A stretch of 64,000 bases of DNA, from NCBI GenBank assembly GCA_045399315.1, contig DAYVGO010000009.1:1-64000 (forward strand). Direction: 5' to 3'. A program made the position numbers and the translations under genes. A model generated the notes under the pieces. The model was not told the origin of the DNA. It made no database searches and worked only from the letters and a program-made list of their open reading frames with translations. Shown one piece after another: positions 19,172-28,359 of this stretch (within the stretch, counting starts at the first letter, position 1; each line of letters starts with the position of its first letter). The stretch is from Arsenophonus sp045399315. Lineage in GTDB: Bacteria > Pseudomonadota > Gammaproteobacteria > Enterobacterales > Enterobacteriaceae.

Positions 19172-19364
19172 TAATAGTCCTTTTTTCAGATAGCTAACCA
19201 GCGTAAATCTAGATAAATTAATAAGATGTTAATTTTTTAACAAATTGGAAATTATTATAATAAAATAGAGTATTAACTAATTTTAATGTTAAATATTAAT
19301 AAACCAGATAAAACCGTATTATAAATTGTCAAGACATAATGATGATTAATATTTGCTAAAATGA

Positions 19365-20897
19365 TTAGTCTTCTTTTTGCCTAATAAGGCATGCCAATAT
19401 AATAAATAGAATAACCAAAGCCCACATAGGCCTGTTACTCCAACATGTATAAGGTGTAAGACCTGATGTTGGTATTACTTCAGTATTTAATACTGATCGA
19501 GTAAATTGAAGGAGTTCTGCTTGGATATCTCCATTAGAGGTGATCACCGCCGTAACACCATTATTAGTCGCCCGCAATAGCGGCCGCCCCAATTCCAGGG
19601 CGCGCATGCGTGCCATTTGAAAGTGTTGCCATGGGCCGATGGAATGTCCAAACCATGCATCGTTTGAAACTGTTAACAGAAAATCAGTATTTGGTTTGAA
19701 GTTGTCTCTAACTTGGCTACCTAAAATAATTTCATAGCAGATAGCTGCAGTTAAATGGATATTGCCAGCAGTTAACTGTTTTTGCTGATAATTACCACGA
19801 CTAAAACCCGACATTGGTAGATTGAATAACGGGGCAATTGGCCGCAGGATATTTTCTAATGGCACAAATTCACCAAAAGGCACTAGGTGGTGTTTTTGAT
19901 AACGATTACTGGTTGGATATTGGTAAGGTTTGTTTTCTCCTAACACAATAATACTATTAAAAAAGTGGTTAATTCCTTGTTTATTTGGTTTAGCATCAAC
20001 AATACCAGTAATTAAGCGCGTGTTTTTTAAGCGCAATAGTTTATCTAATGATGTTAACCAAGCGCTATTGTCTAATTCTATTGATGGGATGGCAGATTCA
20101 GGCCAAATAATGAGATTTGCATGACCAAAATAAGGTTTAGAGAGATCAAGATAGGTACTAATAGTGTGTTCGAGAAATCCTGCCTGCCATTTTAAGTTTT
20201 GTGGGATATTACCTTGAACTAAAACAATTTTGGTTTTTTTTTCGATAATTGGTGTGATCCAGTGGTAATTTTTAAAAAACAGCGGTAAAAATAATAAGCT
20301 AATAGCCGTAATTAGAGGAATAAGTTGGCGTTTTACTAAAGTAAAAACTAAACAGCTACTAATGATGACTAACAGCAAAGTGATCATCTCAACGCCAAAT
20401 ATCGGCGCGATGCCTTTAAGGGGGCCATCAATTTGGCTATAGCCAAATTGTAACCAAGGAAAACCCGTTAATACCCAACCGCGTAAATATTCGGTGATTT
20501 GCCATAGCGCTGGTGCGGCAAAAATAAAGCGAGCGATATTAAGTCGTGGAAAAAATCGATTGAGTAGGTAAGCAAATAGTGCTGGATAAAGGGATAAATA
20601 AGCAGTAAGTAAGACAACTAAAAAGACATTAGCAACCAGTGGCATGCCGCCAAAATCGGCAATACTGACATAAACCCAGTTAATACCACTACCAAATAAG
20701 CCAGTCCCCCAACAAAATGCTGTTAAACCGGCTTGTTTACTAGAACGATTAACAATCAGTAGCTGTAAGCCAAAAAGGGAAAAAAGAGCAGCTAACCAGA
20801 TATCAAAAGGTGAAAAAGCCAGTGTTCCAGCGAGCCCAAAAATTAACGCGATTAAGGCTCGTAACCACTGGTGTTGATAAAGTGGCATTTTGTTCAT
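19365..20897 (-). CDS. lnt: Apolipoprotein N-acyltransferase
   Basis: Inner-membrane enzyme that adds the third acyl chain to lipoproteins. The 510-residue product has about six N-terminal membrane helices, then a periplasmic nitrilase-like domain with WPESAIPS (catalytic Glu), a lysine in the HHLVPFGEF region and AAICYEIIL (catalytic Cys), then SNDAWFGHSIGPWQHFQMARMRA. A final helix closes it. It follows corC at six bases on the same strand, the usual pairing. Retention fits the lipoproteins in the window, such as LptE. Confidence 0.96.
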   Translation of the reverse strand: MNKMPLYQHQWLRALIALIFGLAGTLAFSPFDIWLAALFSLFGLQLLIVNRSSKQAGLTAFCWGTGLFGSGINWVYVSIADFGGMPLVANVFLVVLLTAYLSLYPALFAYLLNRFFPRLNIARFIFAAPALWQITEYLRGWVLTGFPWLQFGYSQIDGPLKGIAPIFGVEMITLLLVIISSCLVFTLVKRQLIPLITAISLLFLPLFFKNYHWITPIIEKKTKIVLVQGNIPQNLKWQAGFLEHTISTYLDLSKPYFGHANLIIWPESAIPSIELDNSAWLTSLDKLLRLKNTRLITGIVDAKPNKQGINHFFNSIIVLGENKPYQYPTSNRYQKHHLVPFGEFVPLENILRPIAPLFNLPMSGFSRGNYQQKQLTAGNIHLTAAICYEIILGSQVRDNFKPNTDFLLTVSNDAWFGHSIGPWQHFQMARMRALELGRPLLRATNNGVTAVITSNGDIQAELLQFTRSVLNTEVIPTSGLTPYTCWSNRPMWALVILFIILACLIRQKED

Positions 20898-20902
20898 TAA
20901 TG

Positions 20903-21781
20903 CTATTCTTCTGTAAGATTTGGGGTGGGGGCTTTATCAGGAATTTTTACCTGAACTTGAATAATTTTGAGACTATCAGCCATGGTAATTTTAAAGATAT
21001 AACCATCTATTGTGATGATTTCTCCCCGGGCAGGTAAATGTCCGAATGCTTGCATCACCAAACCACCAATGGTATCGACTTCTTCATCGTTAAAATGGGT
21101 ACCAAATGCTTTATTAAAATCGTCAATCTGGGTTAGTGCGCGCACCGAGTAAGCATGTTTACTAAGTTGGCGCATATCAATGTCTTCTTCATCGTCATAT
21201 TCGTCCTCAATTTCACCAACAATTAATTCGAGAATATCTTCAATAGTCACTAATCCTGATACGCCACCAAATTCATCGATAACAATTGCCATATGATAAC
21301 GTTGGGAACGAAATTCTTTTAATAACAGATCAACCCGTTTGCTTTCAGGGACAACAACAGCTGGACGTAATACTTTATCAATATTAAAAGGTTCGGCATC
21401 TGTTCGCATAAATGGCAATAAATCTTTAGCCATTAATAGACCTTCAATATGATCTTTATCTTCACTAATCACTGGAAAACGAGAATGTGCTGAATCGATA
21501 ATTACATCGAGACATTCATCTAAAGTTTGATTCCGTTTCAATGTTACGATTTGAGAGCGTGGGATCATGATATCTCGAACACGCTCGTCGGAAATATTCA
21601 TTACTCCTTCAAGCATTTCTCTGGTATCAGGATCTATAACGTCTTTTTGCTCTGAATCACGAATCAGTTCAACTAAGTCATCACGATTCTTAGGTTCACC
21701 GTGGAATAATTGATTTAAGCGCCCGAAAAAACTCTTTTTCGAGAGAGCATTATCATTGTTTGTAGGATGGTTGTCGCTCAT
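20903..21781 (-). CDS. corC: CorC/YbeX CBS-domain transporter-associated protein
   Basis: A 292-residue cytoplasmic protein linked to magnesium/cobalt efflux, with reported roles in ribosome maturation for YbeX. It has two CBS domains (ERVRDIMIPRSQIVTL and DKVLRPAVVVPESKRVD) with DSAHSRFPV and YHMAIVIDEFGGVSGLVTIEDILE, then a C-terminal CorC_HlyC transporter-associated domain (NDEEVDTIGGLVMQAFGHLP). It is part of the conserved miaB-ybeZ-ybeY-corC-lnt run. Its exact biochemical role is still debated. Confidence 0.94.
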   Translation of the reverse strand: MSDNHPTNNDNALSKKSFFGRLNQLFHGEPKNRDDLVELIRDSEQKDVIDPDTREMLEGVMNISDERVRDIMIPRSQIVTLKRNQTLDECLDVIIDSAHSRFPVISEDKDHIEGLLMAKDLLPFMRTDAEPFNIDKVLRPAVVVPESKRVDLLLKEFRSQRYHMAIVIDEFGGVSGLVTIEDILELIVGEIEDEYDDEEDIDMRQLSKHAYSVRALTQIDDFNKAFGTHFNDEEVDTIGGLVMQAFGHLPARGEIITIDGYIFKITMADSLKIIQVQVKIPDKAPTPNLTEE

Positions 21782-21866
21782 GGCGTTTTATTAAAATTTC
21801 TCTAGGTAGTTTATCGTATCATAACTGTTTAGCATAAAAGTAGAATAATGGTTACTCTTTTTCATA

Positions 21867-22319
21867 CTAATAAGGATCAGGATAACCTAATTTTTGCATA
21901 ATTTCAGTTTCTATTGTCTCCATTTTCTCCGCTTCAAAGTCATTTTGATGATCATAACCCAGCAGATGTAGACAACCATGTATTACCATATGCGCACAGT
22001 GAGCATCGAGTATTTTTTGTTGTTCAATGGCTTCTTTTTCAACAACTTGACGACAAATAACCAGATCACCCAGTAATGCTAATGGGATATTGTCCGGGGC
22101 TTCAAATGGAAAGGATAGCACATTGGTTGGTTTATCTTTTCCTCGGTATGTCAGATTTAAATGTTGGCTTTCTGCTATATCAACAATGCGAATGGTGATC
22201 TCACTTTCAGATTGAAATTGTGGTAGGAAAGCCTCAAGCCAATATTGGAATGTCTCTTCACTGGGTAATCTACTATGATCACGACAGGCAAGCTGGAGAT
22301 CAAGAATAACTGATTGCAA
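21867..22319 (-). CDS. ybeY: Endoribonuclease YbeY
   Basis: Zinc-dependent single-strand RNase needed for 16S rRNA 3' maturation and ribosome quality control. The 150-residue product contains the metal-binding signature HGCLHLLGYDH near residues 114-124, preceded by TNVLSFPFE and LLGDLVICRQVV. It ends with EKMETIETEIMQKLGYPDPY. It lies 17 bases downstream of ybeZ on the same strand, the widely conserved phoH-like/ybeY pair. Confidence 0.96.
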   Translation of the reverse strand: MQSVILDLQLACRDHSRLPSEETFQYWLEAFLPQFQSESEITIRIVDIAESQHLNLTYRGKDKPTNVLSFPFEAPDNIPLALLGDLVICRQVVEKEAIEQQKILDAHCAHMVIHGCLHLLGYDHQNDFEAEKMETIETEIMQKLGYPDPY

Positions 22320-22336
22320 GAAAATATCTCCTCTTT

Positions 22337-23389
22337 CTATAAAGTGTTGGCTGGCGCTTTTTGTTCAAGCAGTGTCTGTTTCCGTTCTTGTTCTTTAGTT
22401 TCCCAGTTTTGGTAGGCAATAACAACTTTGGCTACTAAAGGATGGCGTACAACGTCATCACTATGAAAGAAATTAAAGCTAAGTTCTTTAACTTCGGAGA
22501 GTACCTCAATAGCGTGGCGTAACCCTGATTTATGACCACGAGGCAAATCAACCTGAGTCACGTCTCCGGTGATCACTGTTTTAGAGTTAAATCCGATACG
22601 GGTTAGGAACATTTTCATCTGTTCAATAGTGGTATTTTGGCTTTCATCAAGAATGATGAACGCATCATGGAGAGTCCGACCTCGCATATAGGCTAATGGT
22701 GCAACTTCAATGACATTGTGTTCAATCAATTTTTCTACTTTTTCAAAACCCAGCATTTCAAATAAGGCATCATAAAGAGGACGTAAATAAGGATTAACTT
22801 TCTGACTGAGATCACCAGGCAAAAAGCCAAGTTTTTCACCGGCCTCTACAGCAGGGCGAGTAAGTAAAATGCGACGTATTTCTTGGCGTTGTAAAGCATC
22901 AATGGCAGCGGCAACCGCGAGATAGGTTTTACCTGTTCCGGCAGGACCAATGCCAAAAGTGATGTCATGACTCAGCATATTAGTAATATATTGAGCCTGA
23001 TTGATCGTCCGTGGTTTGATAACGCTGCATTTGGTTTTAATGTTTATCTGTTCACTATAACTGACGACATTTTCGACTGATTGTTCTAACAATTGGCTTT
23101 CCATAATAGATAAGTGGATTTGCTCAGGAGCAATGTCAGGGATAATGCCACGAATAGGCGCGGTATCGACATATAGGCGGCGCAAAATGTTGCTGGCCGT
23201 GCTGATATTAAGTGGTTTGCCAATCAATTTGAAACGATTATTCCTATGATTGATTTTAATACCAAGTTTGTGCTCTAACTGCTTTATATTATCATCGAAC
23301 GGCCCGCAAAGGCTGATTAGTCGTAGGTTATCAGCAGGCTCTAAAAATATTTCATTGGTCACAAATTGGGGATTATCTTTTTTGGTCAC
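22337..23389 (-). CDS. ybeZ: PhoH-like ATPase YbeZ
   Basis: P-loop NTPase of the PhoH family, thought to assist YbeY in RNA processing. The 350-residue product has an N-terminal KH-like region (LIGKPLNISTASNILRRLY) and an ATPase domain with Walker A GPAGTGKTYLA, RPAVEAGEKLGFLPGDL, Walker B AFIILDESQNTT and the sensor region KTVITGDVTQVDLP. The full-length frame sits between miaB and ybeY, with 19 and 17 bases between genes, consistent with one transcript. Confidence 0.95.
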   Translation of the reverse strand: MTKKDNPQFVTNEIFLEPADNLRLISLCGPFDDNIKQLEHKLGIKINHRNNRFKLIGKPLNISTASNILRRLYVDTAPIRGIIPDIAPEQIHLSIMESQLLEQSVENVVSYSEQINIKTKCSVIKPRTINQAQYITNMLSHDITFGIGPAGTGKTYLAVAAAIDALQRQEIRRILLTRPAVEAGEKLGFLPGDLSQKVNPYLRPLYDALFEMLGFEKVEKLIEHNVIEVAPLAYMRGRTLHDAFIILDESQNTTIEQMKMFLTRIGFNSKTVITGDVTQVDLPRGHKSGLRHAIEVLSEVKELSFNFFHSDDVVRHPLVAKVVIAYQNWETKEQERKQTLLEQKAPANTL

Positions 23390-23408
23390 CGAGTCACTCT
23401 ATGTAATA

Positions 23409-24839
23409 TTAAGGTTGGTAATTCGCGACACCAAGATCGTCTTCTTTACGTGTCCGAGCAATAACCGATTCAGGGGATTCTTGGTTCCTTAACGCCATGC
23501 TATCTTCGGTTTTGATTACCTTACCACGTAAAGAGTTTGCATAGACATCGACAATTTCGACATCAACAAATTTACCGATCATATCTTGTGTGCCTTCAAA
23601 GTTTACCACCCGATTATTTTCGGCACGGCCAGAAAGTTCCATGATATTTTTACGTGAAGGTCCTTCGACAAGAATACGTTGAATACTGCTCAACATTGAT
23701 CGGCTATAGTTCATGGCTTGCTGATTAATGCGTTGCTGAAGTAGATAAAGGCGTTGTTTTTTTTCATCTTCACTGACATCGTCAGGTAAATCTGCGGCAG
23801 GTGTCCCAGGACGTGGTGAGTAGATGAAGCTAAAACTCATATCAAAATTAACCTCAGCGATAAGCTGCATTGTTTTCTGAAAATCCTCATCTGTTTCACC
23901 AGGAAAACCAACAATGAAATCTGAACTGATGAGGATATCTGGTCGTACTTTACGTAACTTGCGAATAATGCTTTTATATTCAAGTGCAGTATGTGATCGT
24001 TTCATCATCGTCAAAATGCGATCTGAACCACTTTGCACAGGAAGATGCAAGAAGCTAACTAGCTCAGGTGTATCTTCATAGACAGCAATAATATCGTCGC
24101 TAAATTCAATTGGATGACTGGTGGTAAAACGGATGCGGTCAATACCATCAATGGCTGCCACTAGGCGTAATAATTCGGCGAAAGAACAAATGGCGCCGTC
24201 AAAAGTTGCTCCACGATAGGCATTGACATTTTGGCCTAATAAGTGAATTTCACGCACACCTTGCGCGGCTAATTGTGCAATTTCAAATAATACGTCATCA
24301 CATGGCCGGCTTACTTCCTCGCCCCGGGTATAGGGAACGACACAAAATGAGCAATATTTATTACAGCCTTCCATAATGGAAATATAAGCTGAAGGACCTT
24401 CTGCTCGTGGCTCCGGTAATCTATCAAATTTCTCAATTTCAGGAAAGCTGATGTCAACAATCGGATTCCGCGTACCTTTGACTTCATTGATCATTTCAGG
24501 TAGGCGATGTAAGGTTTGTGGGCCGAAAATAATATCAACACTGGGGGCACGTTGACGAATGAAGTCGCCTTCCTGTGAAGCGACACAACCGCCAACACCA
24601 ATAATAATATCCGGATTAATATCTTTTAGATTTTTCCAGCGGCCTAACTGATGAAATACTTTTTCTTGCGCTTTTTCACGAATTGAGCAGGTATTTAACA
24701 GTAGTATATCAGCTTCTTCGGCAATCTCTGTTAATTGATATCCATGGGTGCTGTTGAGCAGGTCAGCCATTTTGGATGAATCATATTCATTCATCTGGCA
24801 GCCCCAAGTTTTAATGTATAGTTTTTTATTCGTCAACAT
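23409..24839 (-). CDS. miaB: tRNA-2-methylthio-N6-dimethylallyladenosine synthase
   Basis: Radical-SAM methylthiotransferase that modifies A37 of tRNAs reading UNN codons. The 476-residue product shows the three-domain layout: an N-terminal UPF0004 domain with the auxiliary-cluster cysteines (WGCQMNEYDS, LNTCSIREKA, GVGGCVASQ), the radical-SAM motif EGCNKYCSFCVVPYTRG near residue 157, and a C-terminal TRAM domain (MIGKFVDVEIV). It heads the miaB-ybeZ-ybeY-corC-lnt run and is divergent from ubiF. Confidence 0.97.
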   Translation of the reverse strand: MLTNKKLYIKTWGCQMNEYDSSKMADLLNSTHGYQLTEIAEEADILLLNTCSIREKAQEKVFHQLGRWKNLKDINPDIIIGVGGCVASQEGDFIRQRAPSVDIIFGPQTLHRLPEMINEVKGTRNPIVDISFPEIEKFDRLPEPRAEGPSAYISIMEGCNKYCSFCVVPYTRGEEVSRPCDDVLFEIAQLAAQGVREIHLLGQNVNAYRGATFDGAICSFAELLRLVAAIDGIDRIRFTTSHPIEFSDDIIAVYEDTPELVSFLHLPVQSGSDRILTMMKRSHTALEYKSIIRKLRKVRPDILISSDFIVGFPGETDEDFQKTMQLIAEVNFDMSFSFIYSPRPGTPAADLPDDVSEDEKKQRLYLLQQRINQQAMNYSRSMLSSIQRILVEGPSRKNIMELSGRAENNRVVNFEGTQDMIGKFVDVEIVDVYANSLRGKVIKTEDSMALRNQESPESVIARTRKEDDLGVANYQP

Positions 24840-25031
24840 GTTATATATCCGAAGTTTTCAGTAGTAAAATCTGTCATACTGACAACATTATGTATTAAAT
24901 TGGAAAATTTTGATATGTATTGTATTCGCTTGCAGCATCGGTGACCAGTAGCTTGAATAGAATAATTAGTAAATGACTTAAGAAAAACGGGGTGTACTAT
25001 TAGAGTGATTACTATTAATAGCTAAGTTGAT

Positions 25032-26213
25032 ATGAATAGAGTAGATGAAAATTATGATATTGTCGTGGTTGGTGCGGGTATGATAGGTGCAGCAATGGCG
25101 ATTGGATTAGCTAAAGAAGGTTGGCGGATACTGTTGCTTGAGCATACTAAACCTGCCCCTTTCGATCGGCAAGCTCAGCCTGATTTACGCGTGTCAGCGA
25201 TAAGTTATGCTTCAGTGGAACTACTTAAGCAACTTGGTGTATGGGATCGTGTTTTAAATATGCGCGCTGCTCCTTATCGAAGATTAGAAACCTGGGAAGG
25301 AGAAAACTCGCATGTCATGTTTGAAGCGAACACGCTTGGTTTACCTGTACTTGGTTATATGGTTGAAAACCGTATTTTGCAACTAGCTTTATGGCAGCAG
25401 TTTACTCAATATTCTAATCTTACTTTGCTCTGTCCTGTCGAATTGTCTGCAATGCAGCGCCAGAATCAACAGTTGAAAATTACCTTAAGTAATAGTCAGC
25501 AACTATTGGCAAAGTTGATTATTGGTGCTGATGGTGCTTGTTCACAAGTGCGCTCTTTGGCTGGAATAGGCAGTGTTGGTTGGCAATATCGTCAATCATG
25601 TATGCTTGTTACAGTTAAAATGGCACAACCACAGCAAGATATTACTTGGCAACAATTTTTTCCTACTGGTCCGCGAGCGTTTTTACCTTTATTTGATCAT
25701 TGGGCCTGTTTGGTTTGGTATGATAGCTTGTTCCGGATCAGACAGTTACAGGCTATGTCGCTGCAGCAGCTGGAGCAAGAAATTATTTCAGCTTTTCCCG
25801 TTCGCCTTGGTCAGGTGCAAGTTGTTGCTAAAGGTAGTTTTCCGCTAAGCTGTCATCATGCTAAGTGTTATGTTGCCGATGGTGTAGCATTAATTGGTGA
25901 TGCTGCTCATACCATTAATCCCCTAGCTGGTCAGGGGGTTAATCTCGGTTATCGTGATGTTGATAGTTTGCTAAAGGTATTAATTGATGCCAAGACGCAT
26001 ATATTGCCTTACTATGCTCGACAAACTTTACTGACTTATCAACAGCATAGAATGCCAGACAATAGGTTGATGCAGGCAAGTATGGATGTTATTTACACAC
26101 TGTTTAGTTCCGATTTAGCGGCTGTAAAATGTTTGCGAAATTTAGCATTGATGTCAGTACAACGGGTAAATGCAATTAAAACAAAGGTGCTTAAGTATGC
26201 TTTAGGTTTATAA
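25032..26213 (+). CDS. ubiF: 3-demethoxyubiquinol 3-hydroxylase
   Basis: FAD-dependent monooxygenase of aerobic ubiquinone synthesis, adding the C6 hydroxyl before the last O-methylation. The 393-residue product has the N-terminal dinucleotide fold IVVVGAGMIGAAMAIGLA, the mid DG motif IIGADGACSQVR and the second FAD motif GDAAHTINPLAGQGVNLGYRD. It is divergent from miaB, as in E. coli. UbiH is a close paralogue, but gene neighbourhood favours ubiF. It fits the complete succinate dehydrogenase in this window, which needs quinone. Confidence 0.93.
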   Translation: MNRVDENYDIVVVGAGMIGAAMAIGLAKEGWRILLLEHTKPAPFDRQAQPDLRVSAISYASVELLKQLGVWDRVLNMRAAPYRRLETWEGENSHVMFEANTLGLPVLGYMVENRILQLALWQQFTQYSNLTLLCPVELSAMQRQNQQLKITLSNSQQLLAKLIIGADGACSQVRSLAGIGSVGWQYRQSCMLVTVKMAQPQQDITWQQFFPTGPRAFLPLFDHWACLVWYDSLFRIRQLQAMSLQQLEQEIISAFPVRLGQVQVVAKGSFPLSCHHAKCYVADGVALIGDAAHTINPLAGQGVNLGYRDVDSLLKVLIDAKTHILPYYARQTLLTYQQHRMPDNRLMQASMDVIYTLFSSDLAAVKCLRNLALMSVQRVNAIKTKVLKYALGL

Positions 26214-26292
26214 GGTAAAGCTATTGTTGTATTTTTCTAATTATTGTATAGCACAGCACAGTAATTTATTTTTTATTTATAATTCATTAAAT

Positions 26293-26308
26293 TGTGAGAT
26301 AGATCAAA
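26293..26308 (+). promoter_or_regulatory. CRP-like half-conserved site upstream of a lost gene
   Basis: TGTGAGATAGATCAAA matches the CRP layout TGTGA-N6-TCACA in one full and one partial half-site. About 35-45 bases downstream is TGTTACACTATATT, which could serve as a -10 region. No open gene follows, so this may be the promoter of a gene since deleted. Judged by eye only. Confidence 0.3.
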
Positions 26309-26504
26309 AAATTATTATTTTTGTTATTCCTTTATCTTTTCTGTGTTACACTATATTTAGTTGTTTGTTTTTATTCATAAAGTTTATCGTTTTTCTGGTG
26401 TTGGCAGTCCAACTTGGCATATGTTTCTGGCTATTTTATGTCATGTTTGTGTGATGTTAATAGCCATATCCTGATGTTTTTATTTTTACGCGTTTGAAGT
26501 ATAT

Positions 26505-26525
26505 CGCTGCTGTTTTTCAGCAGCG
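26505..26525. repeat. Perfect GC-rich hairpin
   Basis: CGCTGCTG, a TTTTT loop, and CAGCAGCG form a perfect 8-bp stem in AT-rich surroundings. There is no T tract on either side, so it is not a standard intrinsic terminator. It could mark the 3' end of a lost transcript. Confidence 0.5.
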
Positions 26526-27149
26526 TAGCTAATTGTCTATATAACTACTTTTTATTGTTTATCCTGTATTGTTCGATATTATTTGTCTCCCGTTCCCTTA
26601 ATTGTTTATAAAGCCAAATAGTAAATTCCGGCAGCAGAAGAGGACTATCACAATAAATAGTAAAAAGCGATTATGGCGATTGAATAAATTATCAGGCGAT
26701 ACTTAATCCAGATTTTTGTATCTTTTGAGGTTATTTTTCTTTAGTCATGTTTAACTAAAATTTTTGAAATTATGTAACATATTATTAATATACAGGCTAA
26801 TTCCTCCAGGGAGGAATTTATGGTTAAAATGAAAAAACTACAGCAATAACAGCTATAGCTCTTAATTCATTTATATCATATCTAAATACTTTTTTGTGCG
26901 TAATCATAGTTTCAATAAAACAAATTATTCTAATATAATTGCAAATATTACTTAATACTCACTACAGTGAAAGTGCCATTTCAACTGAAATTTATAAAAT
27001 TATCAATAAATTATAAACTTATCAATAATGAAAGTTTGAACCAAGGTTTCAGGAGTACAACCATAAAAAAAGTAATGGCTGTTTACTCTGTTGTGCTATC
27101 TCTCTAATCCGTTTGTAATTAATAGTACATATTTCGTTTATTTAGTGCA

Positions 27150-27400
27150 ACGCCAACAATAATAATATATTTCCAATTACTTGGAATAATTTTTGACACG
27201 ACATTATCAAATTATTGCTGCCCATAATAACACACCACCATTTCTGCTGCCTAACTCCAATACTAAAGCATTATCAAGATTAACATGGCTGTTTTTGGGT
27301 CAGTAACTTAAACATTCTTTCCAGTTACCAATATCCGACTCAATAATATCTTTAATCAATTCACTTTCATTTTGAAACCTTTTTTGGTATTTCTTTTGTC
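27150..27400 (-). pseudogene. Remnant of a SAM-dependent methyltransferase-like gene
   Basis: On the minus strand one frame reads IIESDIGNWKECLSY, a stop, then NLDNALVLELGSRNGGVLLWAA before further stops. The LELGSRNGG block resembles the glycine-rich SAM-binding loop of class I methyltransferases, and the preceding IGNWKECL resembles methyltransferases near surface-polysaccharide genes. Only about 80 codons can be followed. The family call is tentative, and no neighbouring partner genes survive. Confidence 0.4.
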
Positions 27401-27565
27401 AATATTTTAGATGTTGACTCAAGCTTATGGGTTTATTGTTTCGAATTTTCACTCTTTGTATGCGGCATACTATCTTAACCAGTGGTGTATTAAGGTGCAA
27501 TTTTTGATTTATTGAGGTTTAAATATTCTAAATATATTATAACGGTTGCAGTTGATTGAAAGGAA

Positions 27566-27640
27566 TGGCTGGGGTACCTGGATTCGAACCAGGGAGTGCC
27601 AGGATCAAAACCTGGTGCCTTACCTCTTGGCTATACCCCA
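27566..27640 (-). tRNA. tRNA-Gln (anticodon TTG)
   Basis: The minus strand starts TGGGGTATAGCCAAGAGGTAA, has anticodon loop TTTTGAT (TTG, reading CAA), T-arm GGTTCGAATCC, and ends in an encoded CCA. The acceptor stem pairs TGGGGTA with TACCCCA, and length with CCA is 75. In E. coli this locus holds four tRNA-Gln genes; here only one remains. It is last in a three-tRNA cluster and probably shares a transcript with the tRNA-Leu and tRNA-Met upstream. Confidence 0.97.
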
Positions 27641-27668
27641 ACAAGAATATAAATGTTTTTATAAATAA

Positions 27669-27753
27669 TGGTGCGGGAGGCGAGACTTGAACTCGCACAC
27701 CTTACAGCGCCAGAACCTAAATCTGGTGCGTCTACCAATTTCGCCACTCCCGC
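27669..27753 (-). tRNA. tRNA-Leu (anticodon TAG)
   Basis: The minus strand starts GCGGGAGTGGCGAAATTGG, has anticodon loop ATTTAGG (TAG, reading CUA and related CUN codons), a long variable arm typical of class II tRNAs, T-arm GAGTTCAAGTCTC and an encoded CCA end. Length is 85. It corresponds to leuW of the E. coli met-leu-gln cluster. Confidence 0.97.
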
Positions 27754-27758
27754 AAATA

Positions 27759-27835
27759 TGGTGGCTACGACGGGAATTGAACCTGCGACCCCAGCATTAT
27801 GAGTGCTGTGCTCTAACCAGCTGAGCTACGTAGCC
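27759..27835 (-). tRNA. tRNA-Met, elongator (anticodon CAT)
   Basis: The minus strand starts GGCTACGTAGCTCAGCTGG, has anticodon loop CTCATAA (CAT), T-arm CAGGTTCAATTCCCG and ends in CCA, 77 bases. The GGCTACG acceptor and overall match are to E. coli metT/metU, the elongator type, not initiator tRNA or lysidine-modified tRNA-Ile. It is first of the cluster in transcription order. Confidence 0.96.
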
Positions 27836-28359
27836 ATCTTTTTGCACTACCTTTATCGGCGTTACGGGGCGAATTATGCGTATATCGACCCGAATCGTCA
27901 ACTGATTTTTTACGATTTCCATAGAAAAGTATCTGTTTGTTTGGGTTGTAATCATTTTGACAATAAAATCAACAAAAAATAACTGCGTTATCGCCAAATA
28001 ATAATCGTTTGATATGTTAAATATAAAAGTTAATTAAGTTAAGAGATTTTTGCTAATGGAATGATAGCAATTTTTTACTGCCACTCTGACGATAATTCTC
28101 ATTAATAATCAACAGAAATTATTAGCTTATTGAGACAAGATGTTGATTGTCATCGAGGTAATTAAGCAATTTATTACATTAGTAGAAAATGAACCTATTA
28201 GCTCATAGGATAAAATATTTATGGTGCTACTTGTGGAATGGTGAATCAGTGTTGCTGAAGAGTTAAAGAAATTTTTTAATTAAAAGATAAAATTTAGTAG
28301 CAGCATAAATTTTTAACGTGGTAGTGAAAAAAGAGGTTAAATGTCTTACGACTATATTG
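27836..28359. other. Gene-free spacer between nagC and the tRNA cluster
   Basis: About 520 AT-rich bases. The tRNA promoter must lie in the part near 27840-27900. nagD, which follows nagC in E. coli, is absent, and I see no recognisable remnant of nagD or asnB. Apparent short frames here are interrupted and low in complexity. Confidence 0.5.

Larger units (their letters stand above)
26214..27565. other. Gene-poor AT-rich region between ubiF and the tRNA cluster
   Basis: About 1.35 kb with no convincing intact gene. Contents I can point to: a CRP-like site near 26293; a hairpin at 26505-26525; a good ribosome binding site (GGGAGGAATTT) before a broken short frame at 26821, whose shifted reading KKTTAITAIALNSF looks like a signal-peptide remnant; and a methyltransferase-like relic near 27150-27400 on the minus strand. 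E. coli has asnB beyond the tRNAs in this area; I see no AsnB remnant. It reads as an eroded island. Confidence 0.6.

Noticed and set aside
26224..26454. 76-codon open frame after ubiF rich in Phe, Ile and Leu
   Set aside because: It is AT-rich low-complexity sequence with no family resemblance, and it overlaps a CRP-like site; more likely chance openness.
27797..27997. Minus-strand open frame overlapping tRNA-Met
   Set aside because: Its C-terminal codons are the tRNA itself, and the rest has no recognisable protein features.
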